In this document: positions 29,838 through 42,496 of the stretch, in pieces
How the letters are laid out: each line of letters starts with the position of its first letter
Position numbering within the stretch: the first letter of the stretch is position 1
DNA from: Ostrinia nubilalis
Taxonomy: Eukaryota; Arthropoda; Insecta; Lepidoptera; Crambidae
NCBI RefSeq assembly: GCF_963855985.1
Contig: NC_087092.1
Span: 12,958,001-13,022,000 of the forward strand
DNA length: 64,000 nt
Direction: 5' to 3'
The notes under the pieces: generated by a model
What the model was told of the DNA's origin: nothing
The model's input: only the letters and a program-made list of their open reading frames with translations
Database searches by the model: none
Translations under genes and position numbers: made by a program

Positions 29838-30083
29838 TACTAATATTATAGGTAAAGCTGAAGAGTTTGTTTGTTTGAACGCTCTATAGCTCTAATTTCA
29901 GGAATTACCGGTCAGATTTGAAAAGTTATTTTTGTGTTGGATAGCCCATTCGAGGAAGGTCTTTAGGCTATGTAACATCACCCTACAGCCAATAGGGGCG
30001 GAGCAGTAAAGAAAAATGTTGCAAAAATGGGAATTATTATTCACACTATTTTCACGCGTACGAAGTCGCGGGCACAGCGAGTA
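29838..30083 (+). mobile_element. Helitron-like Lepidoptera repeat
   Basis: Starts at ACTAATATTATAGGTAAAG and has GTTTGTTTGAACGC, GGATAGCCCATTC, AACATCACCC and CAATAGGGGCGGAGCAG. It ends ACGAAGTCGCGGGCACAGCG then AGTA. The same repeat is nested at 6273-6485. Helitron assignment rests on the CTAGT-type end of relatives and is not proven. Confidence 0.55.
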
Positions 30084-30737
30084 ATTTTGATTAGGTCAGG
30101 TCGGTTGATGGATTCGTGGCCCAATGGGTTAGCTTAGCACTCGAGCGAATATGATAACCGTCAAGATAACCTATTTTCAGGCTAAAATTGCTTACAGGGT
30201 ATAGTTTTACTAATACATAATAGTTGACATAGTTTTCTTATCGGAAATTCTTGGTGTGTATCTCACCCGATAGAAAGTGCTGAAGCAAACGCCCAGAATC
30301 GTCAACCATAGAGGAAAATTGAGGAAATGACATTCTACTTCCAGCTAGAGAAACATTTGATAATGATGAATTAATTTTGAGCTTCCAGTGAGCTATGGAA
30401 TTGTCAGGCCTGTCGTGTCGTTATACCTACGTCAAGTGATTTTTACGCTGTGACTTAGCGTCATCCGTGGTTGAGAGAGTAGGTAATCGCCGAAGGTCCT
30501 GGGAAGCGAAATTTTTTGAGATATAAGTAGGTAGGTATCTACATTATTCGATGTATGTTATTGTTTTTGAATGATGACCCAAATACGCCCACCGTTTCTT
30601 ACGACCGCTGTGCTTATCGGCTGGGAAACCACAGCCAGATTGTCTGTACATACCAACTTAGTTATCGCTTTAGTGGTCATAATTCATACCCAAACGAAAC
30701 AATATTCAAAACTTGATTTAACGTCAAAAATATTCTA

Positions 30738-30860
30738 AAGGCTGAGTTTCATCACCTTAACTTAATTTTAACCGTAACTATAACTTTAACTAGGGTTTTT
30801 GTATGAAGTTTGAAAGACTTTTAACTTTTGTTAAAGTAAGATGGTTCAACCAATCAAGGT
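30738..30860. mobile_element. Short MITE, copy 3
   Basis: AAGGCTGAGTTTCATCACC with TTTTAACCGTAACTATAAC and TGTATGAAGTTTGAAAGAC, ending AAAGTAAGATGGTTCAACC. Same family as 26069 and 26596. Confidence 0.6.
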
Positions 30861-33800
30861 TTCTTCCTTTATATCAGGACATTTTGGTGTGTTTTTGAAC
30901 ATACCATTCAATAGAATCAAAAATCAAAATCAAAAATATTTAATTCAATTTAGACCACTAGTGGCACTTATGAACTTACTTAGAAAATCTAATTTCGCAA
31001 TTAATTTATTTACGATCAAGTTACAACCAAATCATTTTCATATCTGAAAAACGTGAAGTTCTTCATAACTTTTTCCTTGATGTTATTAAGTAGGTATAAT
31101 AATGTAATTCATAACTTAATTAGTCAATGTATGACATCATACACCTACGTACTATTTTCCCAGCTGCAAATTCCTTCAATATTAGCTTTTCAACAAAGGC
31201 ATTGAAGAATGTTTTTCAGCCAGCCAGCCATTTTTTCACACTCTTTTACATGTAAGTAGAAATAGTAAGCAAAAAAAATTCTCGTAGCAAAATAGCATCT
31301 ATCTCAAGAACATAAGTTGCCACTGAGTTTAGCTTTATGTGTTGTCGTCTGTTTATATGACTTTTTAACAGCAGCCAATGACAAAACTGACAAATCGTTT
31401 ATTATCAATAACGTGGTTTCTCGCTCCGTATGTAACATTTGTGTGAGAGTTAATAATACGACTGTACCTATATTCATTTGGGTGACTTAAATGAACAGAT
31501 GCGTTTTAAAACCTATGAACGACTAAAGTAGGTATAACAGTGATTAATTTCACGTTCTTCATGAGCTCTGTTTACTTATTTTGTCATCCATATTCGTTAA
31601 ATATTATCTAGGACTCAGTTTAGCCCTTAAGTTAACTGGATGAGAATATCATGTTTTATGTGCATTTATCTTGTAATAAATAACTCAGCCAAGCCAATCT
31701 TAGATTAGGGAGCCGTGAAACAACATTGTTTTTACACACCAATAATTTTCTGGGTGCCAGTCATTTTGTTATTTCTTACTTAATATTTAATTTGCGTCGT
31801 TAAATTCTTAACAGCGGTACGAGTGATGCGAAATTTAGTAGGCAATTGGAATGCTTGATTAGACAAGCCCACACATCATCGTGTTTGGAATCGTAAAGAC
31901 TTTTTATTTATTCTCAAACAATGCTAGGAGACTCCAAGTTGGACTGTTGCATTTCAAAATTCAAAGTTTATTTATTGTGAATCGACACTGTTTTAGGTAC
32001 TACAATGAGGAAGGTTTATTACCATTCGATTCTAGATTTAATATATTTTGTAACCTCCGTCACAGTTAACTAGTTAAAAAGTTATGGAATGAATAAATAG
32101 TTTCGCTGAACACAGCCTGTCACCACGGCCATGAGATTCATTAAAATAGAATAGGCTAAAGATTTTACGATAAAACTCGACGTCAAGTCTTGAGCTTACG
32201 TAAAGTGGCGAACAATAGATTAAGAATAAGTTATTCTTTTCATAGAATTAGAATTAAGTTAAGTACTTAGTCCTTTTCATAGAATAAGAATTAAGTTCTT
32301 TTCATATGCGATAAATTATACATTCATACTTTAGCTAGGCATAACTGTCGGTAAGTAGGTATGTACTTATCTACACTTCTACACTAATATTATAAAGCGG
32401 AAAACTTTGTTTGTTTGTAATGAATAGGCTCAAAACTACTGGACCGTTTTTAAAAGTTCTTTTACCATTTGAAAGCTACATTATCCACGAGTAACATAGG
32501 CTAAATTTTATTTTGGAAAAAAACAGGGTTCCGTAAAATATATACATAATGTAGTCCACGCGGGCGGAAAGCTAGTAACTTATAAGTTGCGATGGAGTCA
32601 CATTTTTTTAATTTTTGCAAAATATTTGCCGATACCGCGTAACAGGAAGAGGATAATATTAAGACTAAGTTTTCTAACAATTTGAATTTCAAATCCGACC
32701 CTTTTCTTATAGGGTTTCTTTATGGACTTTATGGTAACAATATTGGAGAGGAATTTTGGCTAGTTTGTTTAAAAACATGTTTGTGATCGCCTCAATAACC
32801 ACGAAAATGTTTTTTATTTCTGAAGTTTCATCGTGTTACCATAATTATTTTCAATCCCCATTTTAATTCTTTGAAAATAAGGGGCAGAATTTCGTATTTT
32901 TATGGTTTTGTAACTAAAAAGGAATAAAAGGAACTCTTAAATGACTTCGTTATTAATCCCTTGGAGCTGTGAAAAGGTTTATTTCGCATATTATTTTGAT
33001 GCTCGTCAGAAGTAGCAAGTAATGGAAAAAATCTGAAAAATTACTTTTTCAGACTTAATTGTCATTTCAACTTATATTTGAACGTAAAAGAAAGATAATT
33101 CAGTAGGAAGGAACATGAATAACGATATGGAACCCCCAGTACACGAGTCGCACTCGCACTTATTAACCGGTATTTATACACAGAGGAGAGTAAGAAATAA
33201 ACTCTAAGTTTTAGTGATAGTAAAGTAAACACTTGGAAAAATGGACCCATTTTCATAACTCGAGAAAATATTTTAATATAAAACCACTGACGACCGTCTA
33301 CCATTTTTTTTTCATAATAATACATCATAGGATTATTTCTTAACGAGTTTCTTATCAACTTTAATGTGTTATTGCCAGTGTAGCTATCAAAGTATAATAA
33401 AATTTTAAAATTTACCTTCTGCGTCAGCGGACCGTTCAAATACATTGGTTTTCTGTCAACTTGACTCATTCATTGTTCTACTTCTACTATCTCTGTAAAC
33501 AAATGACTCAAGACTGTGTTAAATTGCATTTTTGAACAAGTCCGTGTTTTGTTCTAGTATCCATTGTCATCGGAAACTGGTATTTTGTGGTATTCTTTAG
33601 TATTCTTATGGAACTATTGTTTTCTATAACTATTATTTTAAATGAAAGAATGCTGCTTCTTTCTTTGTCAGTGTAATATAATTTTTGAACGAGAAAAATT
33701 GTGAGTTATTTTCTTAATAAGTATTGTTTCGTGAACACTGAATTCTTCGCTCACGAAAAACAAAACAAAGTATAGCAAAATAAATTTCGTTTCCGCTTGA

Positions 33801-35450
33801 TTGAGATTCAATTATACAGTATAGGTATCAGTGAATAAAATGGCATAGTAGATTTCCCAGAAAAGGAAGACGAATAGGCAATTCGTAGGGTAGGACAAGG
33901 AAATGTCATTTCTTTTAGTAAAGGTCACATTTCCCTTTATACTAAGAAAATATCGTCCCAGAGTTGTAAAAGAATTATTGTTCCAAGGATTGTTGTATGA
34001 AAATATAGTGCTCGTAGCAGTTAACCGTGACATCACGTAGTAGGTACTTTTCGGGGCGATACTAGCTCCATTACCTAATATGTAAACTTATTTCAATTGA
34101 AAATAAAGCAAGTGTATACAAAACTGAAACAAGAATAGACTAAGTATAAGGGATATTCTCTATTTATATAACCATCTGAAAGATACGTGATCTAGCACAA
34201 GGATTACGGTCTTATAGAGCTTAGTACGGGTAGGGATTCGCTGGGACATGCGATTTTAGTACTTACTGCTAATTATTTCCCTCCTTTCTCCACCGAAGAT
34301 TGCACAGGCACTTTCACAAACGTGATTCGCACGGGTTAACATAATACTGTGTATTGTAGAGCGAATGCACAATGCAAAAAACGCTAATATTTCTTATAGT
34401 TATGGTCAGAAGAGTAGTTATGTGGTAAATAAATCGAACATTTAGTTAAAAATCAACTTTAGTTTCGCCTGCATCTGCTGTGTAGCCAAGATAAACAGCC
34501 TCCTTGATCCTATAAAACCTAAGGCTAAATAGGTATGTCCCACCAGGGGATATAAAGCTGCCATAGGAATAACAACAAAATTAATCAGAAGAAAAGTTAG
34601 AAACTGATCGATTTACGTTTACTACGTAGCAGTGTTTATTACAAACCTTTCTTTGTTATCTGGAAGAGACGCTTCTAAACCGATTACCGCCTCAATGATG
34701 TCATTTCAATCTATTTTAACTGTAATATTTTATGCCAATGGCCAGAGGTAAACGTAAACGAACAATGGCATAAACATTCACACCGCGAGAGAGAACGTTG
34801 ACCAAGCTTCCGGTGTTATTGTTTCACCCAGTCGACGTCGATGCAATTTTTAAAACCCTGTTCAATAGCCCATTATGATGGTATATGTAGATGACATCAT
34901 ATTTATTTTAATGTCCAACATAGAGCTAGCTCAGCTGCACCGCATGTGGACAATATATTGTATGAACATCTAGTCTAGTAGGTAATACATCTCACAATCA
35001 CGCGATTTAAATCGCGCGAGTATAAACGCGTCATTTGGACAAGCTCTATGTTTTGGTTAATTGGGTTCAATTTAAATACTTGCGAATTAATTAGACTGAA
35101 TATTCACGCATCTTGTAAAACTTGTACAGCATCTCTTTCTCTACATTATCGAACAAAATCATAATATGCAATGTAATATTTACCAAATAACATGTACCTA
35201 CCCCAGATTTCTAAATAAACAACATAAAAGCAAATACATATACTAATTTTGAGCTACATTCGGAACGAAATTACCTCGGCCTTGGCAATCTCTAAAAAAT
35301 GTACGTAATCCCACTGTAAAGAGTGGTATTATGTTTAAAGCCCTAATATATTTTTATTATTGTTTCCAAATATCAGTAAGTAATTAAATATGGTATTTTT
35401 GCTTTACCCTGGCTCTGGCAATTCTAATAAATTTTTCTTCTTGGTTCCAG
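30861..35450. other. Gene-poor stretch, probably AdoR intron or upstream sequence
   Basis: Apart from the repeat at 32381-32576, nothing is recognised. The earlier exons of the adenosine receptor (N-terminus, TM1-TM3 with the DRY motif) must lie upstream of 35451, but I could not find them here. Frames such as 33062-33469 on the minus strand lack any recognisable feature. Confidence 0.4.
32381..32576 (+). mobile_element. Helitron-like Lepidoptera repeat, second type
   Basis: Begins ACACTAATATTATAAAGC with GTTTGTTTGTAATGAATAGG and CTACTGGACCG; ends GTCCACGCGGGCGGAAAGCT then AGT. It has the common start ACTAATATTATAAAG and the common end CTAGT of this repeat group. Confidence 0.5.
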
Positions 35451-38400
35451 TTATAATATCAGTATGCTGGGTGGCTGGTGCGGGTGTGGGCCTGCTTCCA
35501 CTCTTCGGGTGGCATGCTGCGGAGTCGGCTCCTGGCTGCTACTTCGTGGATGTAATGGACTACAACTATCTGGTGTTCCTCTACTTCGCCACTATAGTAA
35601 CGCCGAGCGTCCTTCTTGCTGCCTTCTACGCTCATATCTACAGAGTAGTGGTGAAGCAGGTTGGTAACATTATTATGGATGACTCTTATGATCACACGCT
35701 GCGTAGTCGGTCCTTTGCTGCTATTTTGTGGATGTCATGGACTACAACTACCTGATGTTCCTCTACTTCGCCACTATAGTAACGCCGAGCGTCCTTCTTG
35801 CTGCCTTCTACGCTCACATCTACAGGGTGATGGTGAAGCAGGTTGGTCACATTACTGTACTGGATGACTCTTTGATCACACGCTGCGGAGTCGGCCCTTT
35901 GCTGCTACTTCGTGGATGTGATGGACTACAATTACCTGGTGTTCCTCTAGTAGTAACGCCGAGCGTCCTTCTTGCTGCCTTCTACGCTCATATCTACAGG
36001 GTGGTGGTGAAGCAGGTTGGTATCATTATTATGGATGACTCTTATGATCACACGCTGCGGAGACGGCTCCTGGTTGTTACTTCGTGGATGTCATGGACTA
36101 CAACTATCTGGTGTTCCTCTACTTCGCCGCCATCGTCACGCCGAGCGTTCTTTTTGCGGCCTTCTACGCTCACATCTACAGGGTGGTGGTGAAGCAGGTT
36201 GGTAACATTATTATGGATGAGTCTTATGATCACACGCTGCGGAGACGGCTCCTGGTTGTTACGTGGTGGACGTAATGGACTACAACTACCTGGTGTTCCT
36301 TTACTTTGCCATCATCGTCAAGCCGAGCGTCCTTCTTGCTGCCTTCTACACTCACATCTACATGGTGGTGGTGAAGCAGGTTGGTCACATTACTATGCTG
36401 GATGACTCTTTGATTACACGCTGCGGAGTCAGCTCCTGGCTGCTACTTCGTGGATGTGATGGACTACAACTATCTGGTGTTTTTTTACTTTGCCACCATC
36501 GTCACACCGAGCGTCCTTCTTGGGGCTTTTTAGCCTCACATCTACAGAGTGGTAAAGCAGGTTGGTTACATTGCAATATTATACTTCATTATCATGTGGA
36601 ACTTATATTGGAATCTAGAAATCAGTTGTTTTATACTAAAATCCTATCGTTATTCAGGTCGATACAAGGTCGGGTTTGTTTTGGGCGAGATAATTTTTGC
36701 GACAGTTATTTTTGGTGTGTAGAGCGCTAAGCAAAAATTAACCGTCACCCTGTGGCTTTAAGCTTTTGATACGCTTGGATTACAAGGTTGGGAGTTATAC
36801 GTTATCTAGAAGTGCTCCCGCGACCAGTAAAAGCTCGTAGCAAGGTTCACTGTGAAAATAAAAGCAGCTCTATATCCTACTGGCTTACAAAGGATTAACA
36901 TGTACGTACACTCTACACTCTACAGCATATCTGATTGTACATATTTGTTGAAAAATTGGATCTATCACTAGTACATAAGGTGCAACAGTGTTTACTTTGG
37001 TGTACCGTTGTTGTACCCATAATTGAAGCTTGTTCAGTACGACATAATTTTACAACGCAATTATGTTGTCTGCTATATTTTTGAAATGTGTAAATACAGT
37101 AAGAATACAGAACCTAAGTGTCTCGAAAACTCACAAATTTTACATTAACGTTGCGCAACATCTTTACCCATTACGTATCTTCTTCAATTATGAATGAATT
37201 AATCATAATATGTAGTTATGAATAAGACAATCATTTTCCCTATTTTACGCGTCGGTAAACTCGGAAGAACCAGCGTAACTTCAGATTGCAGTTACTTTAT
37301 TGTGGGTATATGTATACAGGGTGTCCCATAATGGGTGAATCAAACTGCTAGGGGAGGTAGCTCTACTAATGTACTATCCCTAAAAAATTGAAAAATTTTT
37401 TTGAAATCTGAACTTTTTTTAAATACAGTGCTCTCTAAGCTCTAAACTCGAAATCTAGTAATTATTTTCAAAAGTTTGTTTACAGATAGACGAAGCGATC
37501 ATGTACAATTAATATTAGTAAGAAAAAAGTACAAATAAACTCCAAACGCAGCAATTATAGCCAGATACTTAGGCAAAGCTGATTTATGTTCACTTTAAAA
37601 AAAAATGTTGTGTCCTTATGCGCTTTATTTTTTCATATTTTTTAGGGATAGTACATTAGTAGAGCTACCTCCCCTAGCAGTTTGATTCACCCATTCTGGG
37701 ACACCCTGTATACATATACCCACAATGTGTCCCTGTATGTGTCTGTTCTTACGTAGGTTTAAAGAATCATAGTTTTACCCTATGATAAATGCATACTACT
37801 TACTAGTTCTTTCCATGCATACTTCAGTCATGTAAGTAGTTACTAGTTACTTTGTGGTAGAAATATGCTCAACGACATAATGGATTTCCATCGTTAGGAG
37901 TCTCTCTCTATCATGCCATTAGCCACATAGAGTTTATAAAATATTTTTGGAATTATTAATGAAATACGCTCCTACTTCATAGACTACAGTCTACATACAG
38001 AAACATAATATTAAGTAGACAGTAGGTGCCTAAATACACAAAACAAAATATTAGTTTCTTGATACTAGTTTTAAAAACCTGTTCTCAAACGATGTTTTGT
38101 ATCTTATCACTCTTAATGAGTCTAAAGGAGATACTCACTGTATTCTATTTCGATTCAAAATTGGGATCGTTTCGCTGTATTAAGTTACGACTTACGAACG
38201 ATTCAGTATTTAGTATATCTATGTTATATTACAATCGAAATCTACATGTTTTATTGTCTACAGCAGGAGTAGTAGATCATCAGTCATAGTTTTCTCGGAA
38301 TTGGTATAAAAACAGACGGTCAATACGGTCATGTGCATTAAATATTTATGATAATAAGTAGAGAACCACTGATTGCGATGTACCTAATATTATTAGATGC

Positions 38401-41400
38401 GTGTATAAAACTGTTATTATTAATAAGATTGTTATCAAATGGAAAAAATATGTATAGACTTCTACTCTGCGGATTACCGAATTGCAGAATGTAGGTGTCA
38501 AGCCTATCTGTTGCTTTAATTTGTATGATTAGATTTCACCAAATCAACGAACGACCTTCATTGTTAATTTTATCCTTTCTGATGTTACTCGAATATTTTA
38601 GGCACATAGGACTTATCTAGAACTTTTTTAAACGTGAATATAATTGTATTCTTTTAGAAAAATAAATATCTAGAACCATAAAACCATAACTGGAATGCGT
38701 TGTGGTCAACGCGCGTCAAACAAAATGTTATCAGTCGAGGAACCTGCTCTGCCTTTGTTTTTTTAACATAATGCACCTGCGCTGTTCGTTCATACAGTTA
38801 CTTGTACGGTCGAAAGCACAACAACCGACTCAAAATGACGATTTTGATCGATGATTTTAAACCTTATACTAAAGACATTCACTTCAAAATGCATTTAGAT
38901 TACGCCGTAATTTTGAGGAGGCATTGTGTATTGTATTTTTATCGACAACGAAGCCCTAGGCATGCGATGCAAAAACATACTACGAGTTCACGATATAAAA
39001 TTCACGGCTAATTTTGTACCTTGAACTCCAATACCCTAATTTCGTCGTCGTAATGATTGATCTGTCAGTCAATTTTAAGTGGGATCATATTCTAATCTGG
39101 TCCAATATCCTGCCACAATAACGAGAAAGTCGGGAAATCTCTTCAAATAAAATCATTAATATTTCAATGATTTTTTTATTTGAAGAGATTTAATTTCCTA
39201 TATTTTTTCTGTTTAATTTTATGCGAAAAACTAATTAAAGTTGAGAATTGTATGGAAAAGCAAACAATACATTGTATGAAAAGTTTTGTTTAGAATTTAA
39301 GGCCGGGTAGCAGAGAAAATGGCGAAAATTAGGTTTTCATTTTTCATTTTTGAGGTACTAAACAGTAAAATTAAAGGCTAAGATTTTTATTGGGCATAGT
39401 TGAGGATATTTTCTAGGGCTATTAACGGATGGAAACACGATTTGATGAAGTTGACTCGATAGAATAAATTCCCAAAGTTACCTCTATTCGTTTTCTATTT
39501 TATGGTTTTATTTTTAAAATAAGCGATTTGAGATTCTAAATCTTTTACTAAATTAAAGTTCAGAAATAACTTGAGGGCTTTTAACGGATGAAATTTTTAT
39601 ATTGCGTCTTATTTAGTTACTATGTTAAAAAATGTGGAAAAAATCGTCCATGACGGCTTGGACAATCTCAATCAGTCGCGCGGTAGCGCTTACGGAGGAC
39701 GGACGCGTGTCAGTGTTTTGGCCGTGACAGTTCGCGATTTGTCAATATTTTTGACAATGATGACTTTGATGAGTCACAGTATAATAATATCAGTGTTACT
39801 GGAGAAAGCTTAAATTTTTGATAATTAAGAATTATCAATTTTGTCTACCTATTGAAATTTAAATCGTTCGCATCCTTTTAAACGAAGACTCTACTCATGA
39901 TACATAGTACATTCCTCAAATATGAGACAAAACCAATGAGTTAAAATTACATTTTAATAGTACCTACATACAATCGTCTTACACTCTTTAGAAGAGCACA
40001 CTGACACAAATAAATAATAAAAAATACTGTCTAAGGTCTGTAGCTAAAGGTCTAAGCTGTAAGATAGAAGAATCTTCTAGCCAAAAAGATGGCAGATGCA
40101 GCAGATGTCAACGGATTTAAAACTGGAGTTCATATGACTCCTTGTAGACTTGAGTCTCTAGAGCGTCCCTTCCTCCACCATGCGTAAGAATTTTCACAAA
40201 AATACTGTCTAAGGTCTGTAGCTAAAGGTCTAAGCTGCAAGATAGAAGAATCTTCTAGCCAAAAAGATGGCAGATGCAGCAGTGTCAACGGATTTAAAAC
40301 TGGAGTTCATGTGACTCCTTGTAGACTTGAGTGTCTAGAGCGTCCCTTCCTCCACCATGCGTAAGAATTTTCACAAAATACTGTCTAAGGTCTGTAGCTA
40401 AAGGTCTAAGCTGCAAGACAGAAGAATCTTCTAGCCAAAAAGATGGCAGATGCAGCAGATGTCAACGGATTTAAAACTTGGAGTTCATATGACTCCTTCT
40501 AGACTTGAGTGTCTAGAGCGTCCCTTCCTCCACCATGCGTAAAAGTTTTCCAAAAATACTGTCTGAGGTCTGTAATAAAAGTCTAAACTGCAAGATAGAA
40601 GAATCTTTTAGCCAAAAACATGGCAGATGCAGCATATATCAACGGATTTAAGACTGGACTGGCACCACCTTGCAATGTCATCCTCTCATTGTTATCTGTA
40701 ATGTAAATTATTTTTAAAATGTATTTAAAAAATAAAATGTTCGTTTTATTATTTCAATAATCTGACCTCTCAACTCAACTACACTACACAAACACCTTTG
40801 TTCGCAACTGTACTGACGAAACCTCGATATTATACCGTTCATTTAAGATGGCAAGCTTTTTGCTGCGGTAATGCACTCCAGGTAACCGTGTGTGATGCTT
40901 ATTGCTCATAGTGATTTTCGATACAGAGCCCCGTACATACGTTATACATAAATTGTGGAAAGAAAACACCCAGACCAATACAAACAAATATGTATGCAAT
41001 TTTAGTATGATATTTTTATTTATTAATAAACAAAAAGACTGAACAAAATTGATGCATGTACTGATTAATGTAATTAACCACATGCAAAGCTTTGTGAATT
41101 GCAACAACTATAATAATTTACTATCCAAGCTCTAAATAATCGCTACTACGAGTAACTGATCATAAAATGTTTTTCCAATCGCTCAAGCTCCCGAGGATCT
41201 ACCGATAGGTCGGGTGACGTAATCTTGAAATTCTTTTAGCCCGCGCGGAACTTCCGGAAGGTCGGGTGACGCCACGCCTCTTTGAACCGTGTTTACTTTG
41301 GCAGTTATATTCCATATTTATTCGATTCTAAAATATATTCCCAAAAATTTTGGAAAGTTGTTTTAATTTGTATCACTTGGATATGATTTGTATTAGAAAG

Positions 41401-42496
41401 TGCTGTGAGTGTGACGCTTGAACGGAAGGAAGTCAACCTAACCTAACCAACTGCGTATTTCTAAGTGCGTATTTCTATACTGTGTAGCCGCGAGAGCTCT
41501 TTGGCGCGCTGTCTTCGGCGAAGTATTGCGCGCGCAGATTTTGACAGCGCGAAATACCTACTTTAGCAGAAATACCAAGCCTTAAGACAAGTGGTCAGAA
41601 GCTTGAAAAATAGTAAAGGAACGAATAGTAAATACGAATGCATATTTGGCTTATTAGTATCTCAAGCAAGACAACATGACCTTCAATACCTCAAATACGA
41701 AACCGGTTTCCTCATACCTGGCTGTACAATGAAAACATTGATTTAAGATTCTTTTAATGATGATATTAACAGGTCTTTTATTTACTTCCAGCTTAGCGCA
41801 GTGGTGACCGTAGAAGGAAGCAGGGGCAGACTCGCCGGAGGGACCATGCTTCGAGTGCTCGGGGCAGCACAGAAGCGAGAAGTCAAAGCCACCCAGAACC
41901 TCGCCATCATAGTATTCTTCTTCATCGTCTGCTGGATTCCACTCTACACCATCAACGCTGTGAAAGCTTTTATGCCGGATTTAGACATACCAAATCTGCT
42001 GACATATTTTTGCATAATATTCTCTCATCTTAATTCTGCTATCAATCCTTTATTATACGCATACCATTTAAAAGACTTCCGAGCAGCTTTGAGAGGACTC
42101 ATCTGCTCTATCCTTGGAAGAGGAGTCGTGCCAATTCCTGCAGCTTACAGACCCCCTGTTCCTGTCAGGAGACCGGCTTTGGAACGGTGTAATGCTCTGA
42201 GAGAACGACCGAGGGTCTACGTGCATTCACCGGTATGGCTTCGGCAAAGGGAAGCAGAAATGCGCTCCGAAGCAGCGACTGATGGCAGAAACAATGTGGC
42301 TGCATCGAATGCGTTGGACGCGGAGCCGTTTCTTAATCGGAACGCGACGGACAGTTCGAGTGGACGTCACACGCCTGAAGGTCGAGAGTCGGACGGGCCG
42401 TATCTCATACGATCGAATGAGGAAAGATGTCAGAGTCCATACAAACGAGTCGAGGACTTCCTAAGGCGAGTGCGCAGTGCCAACGGCGACAGCTGA
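35451..42496 (+). CDS. AdoR: Adenosine receptor, last two coding exons (3' part)
   Basis: A class A G-protein-coupled receptor sensing extracellular adenosine. Exon 35451-35659 follows TTCTTGGTTCCAG and encodes TM4 (VIISVCWVAGAGVGLLPLFG), the second extracellular loop with the conserved Cys (ESAPGCYFVDVMDYNYL) and TM5 (IVTPSVLLAAFYAHIYRVV), ending KQ|gttggt in phase 0. Exon 41792-42496 follows TTTACTTCCAG in the same phase. It encodes the third loop (GTMLRVLGAAQKREVKATQN), TM6 with CWIPLY, TM7 with NPLLYAY and a ~110-residue cytoplasmic tail; stop TGA 42494-42496. KREVKATQNL and YHLKDFRAALR are, as I remember them, hallmarks of insect AdoR. TM1-TM3 exons are not in the visible sequence. The intron is 6.1 kb and holds five more partial copies of the first exon. 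AATAAA at 43099-43104 is a possible 3' end. Confidence 0.85.
35516..36575 (+). repeat. Six-copy tandem array of the AdoR TM5 exon half
   Basis: Units of about 182 bases start (GCTGCGGAGTCGG or close) at 35516, 35698, 35882, 36054, 36236 and 36420. Each covers the second half of the exon (GCYFVDVMDYNYL to VVVKQ), its GTTGGT donor and about 45 bases of intron. Only copy 1 is preceded by a splice acceptor and the TM4 half. Copy 4 keeps the full reading frame. Copy 3 has a 13-base deletion, and copy 6 has a stop and a shortened end, so those two cannot encode TM5. Confidence 0.9.
37299..37726. mobile_element. Foldback element in the AdoR intron
   Basis: Arms of about 95 bases: ATTGTGGGTATATGTATACA then GGGTGTCCCATAATGGG at the left, and the nearly perfect reverse complement ending ATATACCCACAAT at 37726. 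The ~230-base interior is non-coding. No transposase is present. Confidence 0.75.
39135..39191. repeat. Short hairpin
   Basis: AAATCTCTTCAAATAAAATC pairs with its inverted partner ending TTTGAAGAGATTT at 39191, giving a stem of about 23 bp with one or two extra T's on one side. Whether it is transcribed is unknown. Confidence 0.5.
40022..40665. repeat. About 177-bp tandem repeat, 3.6 copies, in the AdoR intron
   Basis: Units begin AAATACTGTCTAAGGTCTG at 40022, 40200, 40376 and 40554 (periods 178, 176, 178). The copies are very similar, sharing GAATCTTCTAGCCAAAAAGA and GCGTCCCTTCCTCCACCATG. The last unit is incomplete and more diverged, ending near GGATTTAAGACTGGA. No coding frame is conserved. 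Confidence 0.9.

Noticed and set aside
33062..33469. 135-codon minus-strand frame
   Set aside because: Composition resembles chance AT-rich reading; no domain, no Cys module, no membrane topology that fits a known family.
35698..36575. Copies 2-6 of the AdoR exon half as mutually exclusive exons
   Set aside because: None has a polypyrimidine tract and acceptor in front; copies 3 and 6 are broken. Recorded as a repeat array instead, with a test proposed.
40022..40665. CRISPR-like array
   Set aside because: Units are ~177 bases and contiguous without unique spacers, and the genome is eukaryotic.
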